The notes: generated by a model not told the origin, from the letters alone. Counted from the stretch's first letter, positions 17,589 to 25,797 are shown. The stretch is 64,000 bases of DNA from Myxococcota bacterium (GCA_022842935.1 JALHOP010000006.1:124001-188000), one strand, 5' to 3'. A program made the numbers and translations.

Positions 17589-18349
17589 AACCGCCGCCAA
17601 GACAACGCGCCGGGCGGGGACGCTATGACGGACTGACGAACGTCTTTCTCTTCAACTGGCCGAGCTTTGTCACAGCGGGCGCCCTCGCCTTTGTGTTGGT
17701 CTTCGTCTCGCGCTTCGTGGACTTCAAGGTGCGCGCTCTCATGTTGGGCACGGCGATGCTCATTTTCGCGGGTATCGTGAGTGTTGTCGGCATTACCCAC
17801 TGGGTCTACGACCGCTCGAATCTCTATCGCTGGGATTGGCTGCTCATGCACGTGCCGGTTCCGCCAAAGCGGATACTGAACGTCCACGCTGGTTACGACG
17901 AAAGCGCCGACGCCCTCGCTCGCTTGTTTCCTCAGGCTGACGTCGTCAACTGCGACATCTTCGACCCCACTTACGCCACCGCCCCATCGATCGTGCGAGC
18001 CCGAGAGCGCTACAAGCGACGCGACGCGCTCCAGGGAAACACCGACAAGCTACCCATCGACGACGACTGGGCAGACCTTGTCGTGGGCTTCCTCGCACTC
18101 CACGAGGTGCGAGACGGCGCCAAGCGCCGACAACTCTTCGGTGAGTTACGGCGCGTGACCACGACGAACGCGCGCCTCATCATCGTTGAGCACTTGCGCG
18201 ACGCCGCCAACTTCGCTGTTTACGGTCCCGGCGCCTTTCACTTCTTGCCGCGGCAAGCTTGGCTCGACTCTACCGCAGGCAACTTCGTCATGGGCTCCGA
18301 GCAGACCATCACGCCGTTCGTTCACGTGCTGGAGTTCAAACGCGCATGA
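17585..18349 (+). CDS. Membrane-tethered class I methyltransferase
   Basis: The product is 254 residues from the GTG at 17585, which overlaps the preceding TGA. Two hydrophobic helices come first (FVTAGALAFVLVFVSRF; LMLGTAMLIFAGIVSVVGI), then a SAM-methyltransferase fold with a degenerate glycine motif (ILNVHAGYDESA), a beta2 acidic end (VVNCDIF), DWADLVVGFLALHEVRD (motif IV-like) and LIIVEHLRDAANF. The substitution of NVHAGYDES for the usual DxGCGxG still leaves an acidic residue and glycine. Probable substrate is a lipid or membrane compound, by inference from topology and neighbours. The TGA overlaps the next ATG. Confidence 0.8.
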   Translation: MKPPPRQRAGRGRYDGLTNVFLFNWPSFVTAGALAFVLVFVSRFVDFKVRALMLGTAMLIFAGIVSVVGITHWVYDRSNLYRWDWLLMHVPVPPKRILNVHAGYDESADALARLFPQADVVNCDIFDPTYATAPSIVRARERYKRRDALQGNTDKLPIDDDWADLVVGFLALHEVRDGAKRRQLFGELRRVTTTNARLIIVEHLRDAANFAVYGPGAFHFLPRQAWLDSTAGNFVMGSEQTITPFVHVLEFKRA

Positions 18350-18759
18350 GTGGGCTCGAGCTTGCTCTACGGCTGGCTGGGGCCAGCCATCTCGTGCTCG
18401 CTATCGCGCACATACCGATTTCCCGTTACTTGGGCTGGAAGGCGGACCTTCAGGGGGCGAGCTTACTCACCCGACAGATCTTTTGGGTGCATTGCTTCTT
18501 CATCTGCCTGGTACTGACCTTGATGGGCGCGCTGGCGGCCTGCGACCCGGCGACCCTCATGACTCGTAGCCCGCTTGGCCTCTACGTGAACGGTGCCATC
18601 GCGTTCTTCTGGCTCGTGCGCTTGTTCTGTCAGTGGTTCGTCTACGATGCCTCGCTCTGGCGCGGAAAGCGTTTCGAGACATCCATCCACGTGCTCTTTT
18701 CGGTCGTATGGATGTTTTACGTGCTGGTCTACGGGACAGCGCTGCGCGCCCAGCTCTAG
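18346..18759 (+). CDS. Small four-helix membrane protein
   Basis: The product is 137 residues with four predicted membrane helices (ALRLAGASHLVLAIAHIPI; IFWVHCFFICLVLTLMGAL; YVNGAIAFFWLVRLFCQWFVY; HVLFSVVWMFYVLVYGTAL). Family unknown to me. Its ATG overlaps the TGA of the methyltransferase gene (ATGA) and it is the last gene of the 15771-18759 run. His and Trp in the helices could bind a cofactor, but that is speculative. Confidence 0.75.
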   Translation: MSGLELALRLAGASHLVLAIAHIPISRYLGWKADLQGASLLTRQIFWVHCFFICLVLTLMGALAACDPATLMTRSPLGLYVNGAIAFFWLVRLFCQWFVYDASLWRGKRFETSIHVLFSVVWMFYVLVYGTALRAQL

Positions 18760-18808
18760 CCTAACGAACCCATCGCGCGGCGCGCGCCTGGCACTTCGCA
18801 GCGCGTAC

Positions 18809-19555
18809 TCATTCGCCGCGGTTCTCGCGTTGCGCGGTGGCAGCGCGCTGGCGCTCGTCTTGTGAAGCGCCCTGCACTCCGAACGGTGCGCTCCACGTGC
18901 TCGTTGACTGACGGGGCATCGTGACGCCCAGGTTCGCGTCGAAGAACGCCATGGTCTTGGTCCAGGCAGCGTTTGCTGCGTCGGCGTCATCGCGCGGCAC
19001 CCCCGCGAGTGCGAGGAGCGGCGCCTGCAGTTGTTGCATCGTCGTGTCGTCGGCCGGAAAGTCGTACGTGACGACAGCGCTGAAGTCGGACGCAGCGAGA
19101 GCAGCGCGGAGCGCCAGTTCTCCTCCCACGCCGCCGCCAATGATGCCGACCTTGCCCGCGTCGATACCCTGGCGTGTGCGCAGCAAGCGCGCCGCCTGAC
19201 GGATGTGGTCTACGGCGACGCGTCGATCGAGCGCTTGCATGCGGGTTCGCGCGTCCTCGTCCGTCGTGGGGAGGTCGCCTTGGTACAGATCGACGACGAG
19301 CGCCGTCAGCCCGGCCGCCGCCATGCGATCGGCGGTGCGGCGCAGGTCGTCGTTGATGCCTAGGTCGCCAGGGATGACGATGACTGCGGGTCCGCCGGGA
19401 CGGCTTGCGGGCGTCATGCTGAGGTAAGCGAGCGACCCATCAACCATGATGTGACGCCCGCCCGGTGCTTCGGGGAGGGTCTCGTCCGCGCGCGCCATCA
19501 CCCCCCAGGCGACAAGCGCGGCGCAGAGAAGGAACGTTCCATGAACTCTCGACAT
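18809..19555 (-). CDS. Secreted dienelactone-hydrolase-like protein lacking the nucleophile
   Basis: The product is 248 residues with a signal peptide (VHGTFLLCAALVAWGVMARA) from ATG 19555. The fold markers of DLH-type alpha/beta hydrolases are present: PAVIVIPGDLGIN, ADRMAAAGLTALVVDLYQG, and KVGIIGGGVGGELAL at the nucleophile elbow. In active members the elbow reads GxCxGG or GxSxGG; here the nucleophile position is Gly. The usual late Asp and His (a GAxHGF-like segment) are also not evident. It is therefore probably not a hydrolase, though it could bind a ligand in the periplasm. Confidence 0.75.
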   Translation of the reverse strand: MSRVHGTFLLCAALVAWGVMARADETLPEAPGGRHIMVDGSLAYLSMTPASRPGGPAVIVIPGDLGINDDLRRTADRMAAAGLTALVVDLYQGDLPTTDEDARTRMQALDRRVAVDHIRQAARLLRTRQGIDAGKVGIIGGGVGGELALRAALAASDFSAVVTYDFPADDTTMQQLQAPLLALAGVPRDDADAANAAWTKTMAFFDANLGVTMPRQSTSTWSAPFGVQGASQDERQRAATAQRENRGE

Positions 19556-19743
19556 CGCGGCCCCCTTCCGGCTGCGATCAGTTCGCACCAGGAGGGACCT
19601 CGGTGCACGAAGAGAGCCATCGCAGAGGGCGTCAGGACGCGCTTCACAGCGAGGTCCATGCGGAGGGTTGTCCGCAGTGGGGCAAAGAGCGACTGTAACG
19701 TGCACCCGCGACAGCAGAGAGAACTAGGCGCGATAACGCGCTG

Positions 19744-20970
19744 CTAACGTCGGCGTCGCGGCAGCTTGATGGGCTCGGTATCGGGCAAGTAGCCTGGCAG
19801 CGTCGCGTAAAACGCCATCGACTTCTCGAGGTCGTCGATGCGCACGTGATCGTTGATGGGGCCGCTATAGCTTTCTTCGGACGGGCCGAAGCCGATGGTC
19901 GGCACCTTGGCCATGCCCATCGTGTAGACGCCTGCCGTCGACATCGTCCAATGGCCGATGGCTGGCGCCTTCTTGAAGACGCTCTTATAGGCGTTGCCCG
20001 CGCTCACCACGAGCGGGTGCTCGTCTTCCAGGCACCATGTGGGGAAGTACTTCTCCATCGGCAAGCGCAGCCCGCGATAACTCGGCTGGTCGTAGCCAAC
20101 GATTTCGATCTTGGCGCGCGTGCCTTTGGTGAGCTCTTTGATCTGGGACAGCACCTTCTTGCGCTGCTCGGTCGAGGTGAGGCGTCGGTCGATGATGATG
20201 CGCACCGACTCGGGCAGCATGTTGGGGCCGTTGTAGTCGCAATCGATATGGGTGACCGCGATCGTGGCCTTGCCCAGGTATTTGTCGACTGGCAGCTGCG
20301 CGTTCAAGGCCTGCACGCCCTCGATGATCTTGGTGATCCCGTAGATGGCGTTGAAACCCTTGTCCGGGTTCGAGGCGTGGACCGGTTGTCCGCGTAGAGT
20401 GACCTGGATCTCGGCGCGCCCGCGGTGGCCACGGTTGATCCGCATGCCGGTCGGCATCGAGAGCACCACGAAGTGCGGGTACGTCTTTTCGACGTCGAAG
20501 ATTGCCTTGTACGCGAGGCCTTCGCACTCTTCGGCCTGGATGGAGCCGACGATGTAGACGGTCGCGTCGGCCGCGAGATCGAGCTCCTGGACGATAGCAC
20601 CTGCGAAAACGATTGCCGCGAGCCCGCCCTTGTTGTTGGCCGCGCCGTGGCCGAACACTTTACCGGCTTTCATGTCCCCGGTGTACGGGTCGAACCGCCA
20701 GGAGCTACGGTCACCGATGCCGGGTGTGTCGAGGTGGGCGTCAAAGACGATCTTGGTGCGGCCGTCGCCAATCTTGCCGACGACATTCCCAAACCGGTCG
20801 ACTTCAGCGCTTGGGTAACCCAAGCGAAGCATTTCTCGCCGAACTAACGCGGCAATCGCCTCCTCGCCCCGGCTGGGAGAAGGAATGGCGATGAGCTCGC
20901 GCAAAAACTCAGCACTGCGATTGCGATGTCGCTTGGCGGCAGCGACGATTCGCTCGCGCATCTCGTCCAT
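19744..20970 (-). CDS. M20-family peptidase homologue (YgeY-like) with degenerate metal site
   Basis: The product is 408 residues from ATG 20970, which has GGAG 5 nt upstream. It is related throughout to YgeY-type M20 amidohydrolases (DAHLDTPGIG, RGHRGRAEIQV, IDRRLTSTEQ, YFPTWCLEDEHPLV). His79 and Asp81 remain. The bridging Asp is Asn112 (GHGAANNKGG for GRGxSDxxGG), the catalytic Glu is Ala146 (IQAEECEG for VQEEDCDG), the next ligand is Met172 (SMPTG for STEPT), and the C-terminal His is missing (ESYSGPIND for EAHAPNE). Hydrolysis by the standard two-metal mechanism looks impossible, yet the frame is intact. Divergent from the YiiX-like gene. Confidence 0.85.
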   Translation of the reverse strand: MDEMRERIVAAAKRHRNRSAEFLRELIAIPSPSRGEEAIAALVRREMLRLGYPSAEVDRFGNVVGKIGDGRTKIVFDAHLDTPGIGDRSSWRFDPYTGDMKAGKVFGHGAANNKGGLAAIVFAGAIVQELDLAADATVYIVGSIQAEECEGLAYKAIFDVEKTYPHFVVLSMPTGMRINRGHRGRAEIQVTLRGQPVHASNPDKGFNAIYGITKIIEGVQALNAQLPVDKYLGKATIAVTHIDCDYNGPNMLPESVRIIIDRRLTSTEQRKKVLSQIKELTKGTRAKIEIVGYDQPSYRGLRLPMEKYFPTWCLEDEHPLVVSAGNAYKSVFKKAPAIGHWTMSTAGVYTMGMAKVPTIGFGPSEESYSGPINDHVRIDDLEKSMAFYATLPGYLPDTEPIKLPRRRR

Positions 20971-21011
20971 GAATGCTCCGCCGAAAACTTTCGTACGGAA
21001 AAGGGCGCCAA

Positions 21012-21026
21012 GCAAATAATATTTGC
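21012..21026. promoter_or_regulatory. Perfect AT-rich palindrome between divergent genes
   Basis: GCAAATAATATTTGC is a perfect inverted repeat (7-nt arms, 1-nt centre) in an otherwise GC-rich region, 42 bp from the M20-like start and 39 bp from the YiiX-like start. It contains TAATAT on the plus strand and TATTAT on the minus strand, either of which could act as a -10 element. It may be a repressor operator, a symmetrical bidirectional promoter core, or both. No good -35 is visible on either side. Confidence 0.5.
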
Positions 21027-21064
21027 AGTCGAAACGTTATGTTGGGTGATCCAAGGGAGTCCGG

Positions 21065-21661
21065 GTGACGCGCTGGCTGGTCCTATTTTTGATCGGATTA
21101 TGGCCGCCGGCGGCTGAAGCTGGCGGCCTGCGCGAGGGCGACCTGCTTTTCCAGACGTCGCGATCGTCGCAGTCGAAGGCGATCGCCTTGGCCACCAAGA
21201 GCCCGTTCACACATGTGGGCGTTTTCACCCTGCGCGACGGTAAGCCCTACGTTTTCGAGGCCGTCCAGCCGGTAAAGCTCACCCCGTTGGCTGCGTGGCA
21301 ACGGCGAGGGGTCGGCGGGAAAATGACGGTACGCCGGCTGGCGGACGTCACCCCCCTCACGCGCGAGGTGCTCGAAAAAATGCGCGAGGTCGCCCAGGGA
21401 CTCGTGGGTAAGGACTACGACACGGCCTTCGCTTGGGACGACGAGCGCATGTACTGCAGCGAGCTCGTCTACAAGATCTACGCGCGGGGTGCCGGCATCG
21501 AGCTTGGCCAGGTCCAGAAGCTACGCGACTTCGACCTCACACATCCCGAGGTTCAGAAGAAGCTGCGCGAACGCTATGGCGAACAAGTGCCGCTCGACAT
21601 GGACGTGATCTCACCGCAGGCGCTCTTCGACGATCCGCGGCTCGTCACGATCGACGATTGA
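21065..21661 (+). CDS. YiiX/YebB-like permuted NlpC/P60 cysteine peptidase
   Basis: The product is 198 residues starting at GTG 21065, with GGGAG 5 nt upstream. It has a signal peptide (RWLVLFLIGLWPPAAEAGG). Family features include LREGDLLFQTSRSSQSKAI at the start of the domain, FTHVGVF with the catalytic His, and MYCSELVYKIY with the catalytic Cys. The His-before-Cys order is that of the circularly permuted papain-like group. The likely substrate is peptidoglycan stem peptide or a lipid/amide bond in the envelope. Ends directly against the convergent gene at 21662. Confidence 0.9.
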   Translation: MTRWLVLFLIGLWPPAAEAGGLREGDLLFQTSRSSQSKAIALATKSPFTHVGVFTLRDGKPYVFEAVQPVKLTPLAAWQRRGVGGKMTVRRLADVTPLTREVLEKMREVAQGLVGKDYDTAFAWDDERMYCSELVYKIYARGAGIELGQVQKLRDFDLTHPEVQKKLRERYGEQVPLDMDVISPQALFDDPRLVTIDD

Positions 21662-22723
21662 TCACTTGTCGGGGACGAAACGCAGTGGATACGTGAGCGT
21701 AAGGCCCGCGTTGTAGCGCGGCGGCGGGAAGTGCAGGTCGTAGGCACGCTTGACCACACAACCAGAGAGGTTGCCCGAGCCCGTGTCGTTGCTCGTGACC
21801 ACGACGTTGTCGACTCCACCTCCAGCGTTGACGTCGACGCTCAGAGCCACCGTGCCCGCGAGGCTCGGCTTCTGCTTGCGCTCTTTGTCGTAGCAGGCGC
21901 GGAAGTCTTGGCTTGCGCTGCCGAAGGTCGCGTCGATCTGGGCTTGCGATAGCCAGCCGATGAACTTCTCGCCTTGCGGCGGCGTGAACCGGATGGGGTG
22001 ATTCAGCGTGACTGGTTTGCCTTTGTAGGGCTCGGGGAAGCGAAGGGCGCGGACCTGATTCGCAGCGCAGCTATCGAACTCGGCCTCGAGTCCTTGCAAC
22101 GCCTTGACCTCTTTGACCTCACCTTTGTCCGCGATAACGACCTGTAAGACCAACTCGCCCATGAGGTTGGGGTTACGCTTCAAGGCAAGGTCGTAACAGT
22201 TGGTCTTGATGCGCTCCGACGCTTGCGCCATCACCGGGTCGGTCTGCGCCGGCGTGAGCCCGACTTTGCCTTCCATCGGGTCTGGCTCGAGCGTTAGGAG
22301 CACGAGCACCTGGTAGTAGGGCTCCTTGGCCGGCACCAAATAGGCGCCGACGCCTGCTTTGGCGGGCAGGTCGAAATCGATCTTGATCTGCTTTGCGATG
22401 GCGGCCGGGTCGTTTCCAGCTGCGTATTGGTAGCGGTACCCGCGTGGCGCCATCCGCTGCTGCTTGATGTCGTTGTCGATCTGCTGCGCAGCGCTCTGCT
22501 GGGTGGCTGCGAGCTGCGCGTACCGACGCGCGAAATTGCGCAGATTGTCGTCAGCCGTGAACGACGGCTTCTTGGCGTCGCTACCGCGACCGACGTTGAG
22601 CTGTTCTAGAACTTTCGCTTCAAAGGCCGCTGTTTTGAAAACGTTTCCGCCACCAGTCTCGAGGCCCTTGGGAGCCGCGGGAGGCGCCGCGATGACAGCC
22701 AGGCATAAGAAAGCATGAGTCAT
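21662..22723 (-). CDS. Secreted protein with two AgmX/PglI-type C-terminal domains
   Basis: The product is 353 residues with a short signal peptide (THAFLCLAVIAAPPAAP). A helical N-terminal region with Gln/Ala-rich coil (RYAQLAATQQSAAQQIDND) is followed by two copies of a TonB-like beta module. Copy one contains CYDLALKRNPNLMGELVLQVV and CAANQVRALRFPEP; copy two contains CYDKERKQKPSLAGTVALSV and CVVKRAYDLHFPPP. The Cys pairs at equivalent places suggest one disulphide per module. This module is typical of myxobacterial AgmX/PglI gliding-motility proteins, but here it lacks the other domains of those proteins. Confidence 0.8.
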   Translation of the reverse strand: MTHAFLCLAVIAAPPAAPKGLETGGGNVFKTAAFEAKVLEQLNVGRGSDAKKPSFTADDNLRNFARRYAQLAATQQSAAQQIDNDIKQQRMAPRGYRYQYAAGNDPAAIAKQIKIDFDLPAKAGVGAYLVPAKEPYYQVLVLLTLEPDPMEGKVGLTPAQTDPVMAQASERIKTNCYDLALKRNPNLMGELVLQVVIADKGEVKEVKALQGLEAEFDSCAANQVRALRFPEPYKGKPVTLNHPIRFTPPQGEKFIGWLSQAQIDATFGSASQDFRACYDKERKQKPSLAGTVALSVDVNAGGGVDNVVVTSNDTGSGNLSGCVVKRAYDLHFPPPRYNAGLTLTYPLRFVPDK

Positions 22724-22797
22724 AACGGAGTTTTAGCGTCATCTGCGGCGCAACGCGAACCCGGCCGTCGCGATACTCGAAATGAGAGGTACGACGC

Positions 22798-24126
22798 ATG
22801 CTGTCAACATGGGCGGTGCTCATCGTCCTAGGAAACCCAGAGTGGAATCCGCGCATTACAGCCCAGCAGGCGCGCGCCCACGCCAAGATGGAGGAACAGG
22901 CGCAGGCTGATGAAGTTCCTGGCGCCTTCGACACCGAGCCGCCTCTGGTCAATCTCCCGCGCCAGGCTACGCCCGCCATCAGCGCCGAAGCCTTGAGCCG
23001 TGGCCAGCTCCTCGGCGAGATCGAGGAGAAGACCAAGCGCGTGCGCGCTTTTCTCGGGGAGCGGGGATACGATGCGCTCGTCCTCACCCAGGTGCGTAAC
23101 TTCGCCTGGATGACCGCCGGTATCGCGGACAATCAGATCGTCCTCGGCAGCGAGAAGGGCGCCTCTTCTCTTGTCATCACCAAAGATGGCCGTCGCTTCG
23201 TCGTCGCAAGTGTAAGCGAGCTTCCCAGGCTCGCCGCCGAGAGCTTGTCGGGGCTCGGCTACGAGCCGAAAGGGCTCGCGTGGACCGACACCGACCTCGG
23301 CGGTGCGGTGAAAAGGCTCGTCGCGAGCGATCGCGTCGCGAGTGACACCAACGTCCCCGGTCTCGAGACCGTCGACATCGTCGCCCTGCGCGCGCCGCTC
23401 ACCGATACCGAGGTCGTCAAGCTCCGCTGGGTCGCCAAGCACACCGCCGATGCCGTCGTCGAGGTCATCGAGAGTCTCTCGCCAGGCGTGAGCGAGCGCA
23501 GCGTCGAGGCACGCACGTCGAACGCGCTCCTCCGCCGTAACCTTCGTCCGACAGTGCTGCTCGTCGGAACCGACGAACGCATCCAAAACTATCGGCACAC
23601 GCCTCCAACCGACTTCGCGACTCTCGAGAATGACGTGCAGATCACCGTTTGCGCCAAGCGCTGGGGATTGACCGTCGCAATGACCCGGCTCGTGCACTTT
23701 GGCGACGCTACAGCGGACATGCAGCGCAAGCTCACCGCCGCGGCCCGCGTCAGCGCGACGCTACAGTCGCGCTTGAAGCCCGGAAAGACCGCGGCCGAGC
23801 TGTTCGCCGTCATGGCCCAGACCTACGCCGACTCCGGTTTCCCGGACGAGTGGCGCCAGCATCACCAGGGGGGCGCCATCGGATATTCGGAGCGCGAGTG
23901 GTTTGCGTTGCCTCAGGGGTCGCAGCGTGTCGCCGAGCGTCAGGCGTTCGTATGGAATCCGACCGTGCAAGGCACCAAGGTCGAAGACACGGTGCTGGTG
24001 ACCAAAAACGGCGTCGAGAACCTGACCCTCACCGAGGGCTGGCCCAGCGTGACCACGCTCGTGGACGGCAAGTCCATACGTTCACCGGCAATCCTCATCA
24101 AATCGGCCGCGACCGCGCGTCGTTAG
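22798..24126 (+). CDS. M24 (Xaa-Pro aminopeptidase-like) protein with degenerate metal site
   Basis: The product is 442 residues, with an N-terminal hydrophobic stretch (LSTWAVLIVLG). It has a creatinase-type N-domain (VRAFLGERGYDALVLTQVRNFAWMT) and a pita-bread C-domain. Where active M24 enzymes have IDxGA...SDxTR this one has ITVCAKRWGLTVAMTR, so both Asp ligands are gone. The His of HHQGGAIGY and the Glu of VEDTVLV remain, while the other Glu is Asn (FVWNPTVQG for xxxEPGxY). It belongs to a divergent, probably non-peptidase branch; creatinase itself shows that this fold can work without metal. Divergent from the AgmX-type gene, 74 bp apart. Confidence 0.8.
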   Translation: MLSTWAVLIVLGNPEWNPRITAQQARAHAKMEEQAQADEVPGAFDTEPPLVNLPRQATPAISAEALSRGQLLGEIEEKTKRVRAFLGERGYDALVLTQVRNFAWMTAGIADNQIVLGSEKGASSLVITKDGRRFVVASVSELPRLAAESLSGLGYEPKGLAWTDTDLGGAVKRLVASDRVASDTNVPGLETVDIVALRAPLTDTEVVKLRWVAKHTADAVVEVIESLSPGVSERSVEARTSNALLRRNLRPTVLLVGTDERIQNYRHTPPTDFATLENDVQITVCAKRWGLTVAMTRLVHFGDATADMQRKLTAAARVSATLQSRLKPGKTAAELFAVMAQTYADSGFPDEWRQHHQGGAIGYSEREWFALPQGSQRVAERQAFVWNPTVQGTKVEDTVLVTKNGVENLTLTEGWPSVTTLVDGKSIRSPAILIKSAATARR

Positions 24127-24170
24127 CGCTTGCAGTCGGGGACGGATCCCGGCGATGCAAGCACGACGTC

Positions 24171-25352
24171 GTGACATCGCTGCGCATCCTCCACCTCGTC
24201 AGCTATCCGCTTTACAGCGGCCCGATGCCGCACGTGCTCGGCCTCGCAAAGGCGCAGAGGGCCGCCGGTAACGACGTCTGGATCGGCTACGACACCAAAC
24301 GCGGCAACTTCGACGGCTTCGAAGAAGAAGCGCAGCCCTACATCGAAGCCTCGGGCTTCGCGACGGTGCCCATGGAGCTGTCGGCGAAGTCGGCGCCGTT
24401 CGCCATGTGGCGTGACGCCAAGACTTTGGCCACCGTCGTGCATGACCGCCGCATCGACGTCGTGCATGCGCACATGTCGCATGACCATGTGATCATGGCG
24501 ATGGCGCTCCGTGACGAGAGCATGAAGCGGATCGTCCGCGCGCGTACCGTTCACGCCGCGCGTTCGCTGGAGAATCGCTTCGGCCAGCGCATGCTCCTGA
24601 CCCGAGCGGACACCTGGATCGTGCGCTCGCAGGCTCATTCGCGCGATATCTTGAATCGCTTCAGACTCGACGCTTCGCGTGTTCACGTCGTGCCTGGCAG
24701 CGTCGACGCGACGGTTTTCGCACCGCGGCCGCACGATGTCCGCTTGGCCTTTCGCCGGCGCTTCGACTTGCCGGAAGACGCATTGCTCGTCGCGCACGTC
24801 GCGTTGATCGCTCCGGGACGCGGACAAGAGGAGCTGGTTCGGTCGCTCGCGCAGATGGGGGAGGCGCCGATCCACGCCATGTTCGTCGGGCGCGGCGAGT
24901 CCGAGCACGCGGTCGGCGAGCTCGCTCGCGGGCTCGGCATTGCGCACCGGGTTCATTTCGCGGGCTACGTGGGCCTGCCTGAGCTGGTCGACGTGTATGC
25001 TGCAGCGGACATGGCCTTCGTCGCTCGTCCGGGCAACGACGCTGCTTCGCGCGCCGCCCTCGAGGCCATGGCCTGCGAGAAGCCGGTGCTGGCACTTCGA
25101 GAAGGCGCCCTCGGCGAGACGGTCACCGAACGCGTGGGCTACCCAGTGAGCAGCGTGACGCCCGAGCTCATCACGCGTGCGCTCCGCAGCGTGCTCGATG
25201 ACCGCGCCGACGCGGCGACGCGCGGTCGGACTGCGCGTGAGCTCGTCTTACGTGAGCGAACCTTCGCCCGCGAGGTGACACTGACACGCAACGCATACGT
25301 GAGCGCCGGCGCTCTGCCTGCCAACGCACGCCTCGAGCCGCTCGACACCTGA
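24171..25352 (+). CDS. Glycosyltransferase family 4 (GT-B)
   Basis: The product is 393 residues from GTG 24171, 44 bp after the M24-like gene. It has the GT-B two-lobe layout: LRILHLVSYPLYSGPMPHVLGLAKAQ at the acceptor lobe, VVHAHMSHDHVIM, then VHVVPGSVDATVFAP linking to the donor lobe (LLVAHVALIAPGRGQEELVRSL; HFAGYVGLPELVDVYAAADMAFVA). The usual EX7E is modified but an acidic residue sits at PGNDAASRAALEAMACEKPVLA. It probably transfers a sugar from a nucleotide donor to a lipid or polysaccharide acceptor; neither can be identified here. Confidence 0.88.
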   Translation: MTSLRILHLVSYPLYSGPMPHVLGLAKAQRAAGNDVWIGYDTKRGNFDGFEEEAQPYIEASGFATVPMELSAKSAPFAMWRDAKTLATVVHDRRIDVVHAHMSHDHVIMAMALRDESMKRIVRARTVHAARSLENRFGQRMLLTRADTWIVRSQAHSRDILNRFRLDASRVHVVPGSVDATVFAPRPHDVRLAFRRRFDLPEDALLVAHVALIAPGRGQEELVRSLAQMGEAPIHAMFVGRGESEHAVGELARGLGIAHRVHFAGYVGLPELVDVYAAADMAFVARPGNDAASRAALEAMACEKPVLALREGALGETVTERVGYPVSSVTPELITRALRSVLDDRADAATRGRTARELVLRERTFAREVTLTRNAYVSAGALPANARLEPLDT

Positions 25353-25373
25353 AACGGGCTAGCGCTAGCCGTT
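25353..25373. terminator. Hairpin between convergent genes
   Basis: AACGGGCTAGC and GCTAGCCGTT form a nearly perfect inverted repeat (one bulged G, no loop bases beyond the central GC) directly after the glycosyltransferase stop and overlapping the stop of the convergent gene at 25365. No T-run follows on either strand, so a bidirectional terminator is plausible but unproven. Confidence 0.4.
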
Positions 25374-25715
25374 ACGGCGCAAGCTCACGCCTGAGCGCGG
25401 CGCCCGTAGCCCGGCCTGCGGCTTAGCTAGGTCCCAGGTGCAACGCTCGAGAGCCCGCTGCACTTCGTCGCGCACGCCATCGGGCAAGATCGGGGGGAAG
25501 GCGTTGCCATCGCCAGTGCCCACCACATGACGAGCAAAAAGCCCAGGGTCGCTCTCGTAGTCCCGGCGCTCCAGGGGGCCGAGGGAGTCATGGAAGCGGG
25601 TGGCGCGCAGCTCTTCGTAGCGCGTCAGCGACTCGGTGAGCCAAGGAGCTTGCATGATGCTGGCGCTGAAATAGTGGTCGCCGACATCACGTCCGATGCA
25701 ACGGGCGTCGATCAT
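25365..25715 (-). CDS. Hypothetical protein, 116 residues
   Basis: The ATG at 25715 has GGAGAG about 8 nt upstream, and codon choice is like that of neighbouring genes. The product is hydrophilic, with no signal peptide, membrane helix or motif I recognise (SIMQAPWLTESLTRYEELRA; FPPILPDGVRDEVQRALERC). It lies 82 bp downstream of the antiporter gene on the same strand and could be its operon partner. Confidence 0.55.
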   Translation of the reverse strand: MIDARCIGRDVGDHYFSASIMQAPWLTESLTRYEELRATRFHDSLGPLERRDYESDPGLFARHVVGTGDGNAFPPILPDGVRDEVQRALERCTWDLAKPQAGLRAPRSGVSLRRNG

Positions 25716-25797
25716 GGGAATCTCTCCGGGGAAGGTGCATGTATCGCAAGGCCAATCCGCCGGGTGCCCCGAGCGGGTCTGACAGGCTGTCGGGGCG

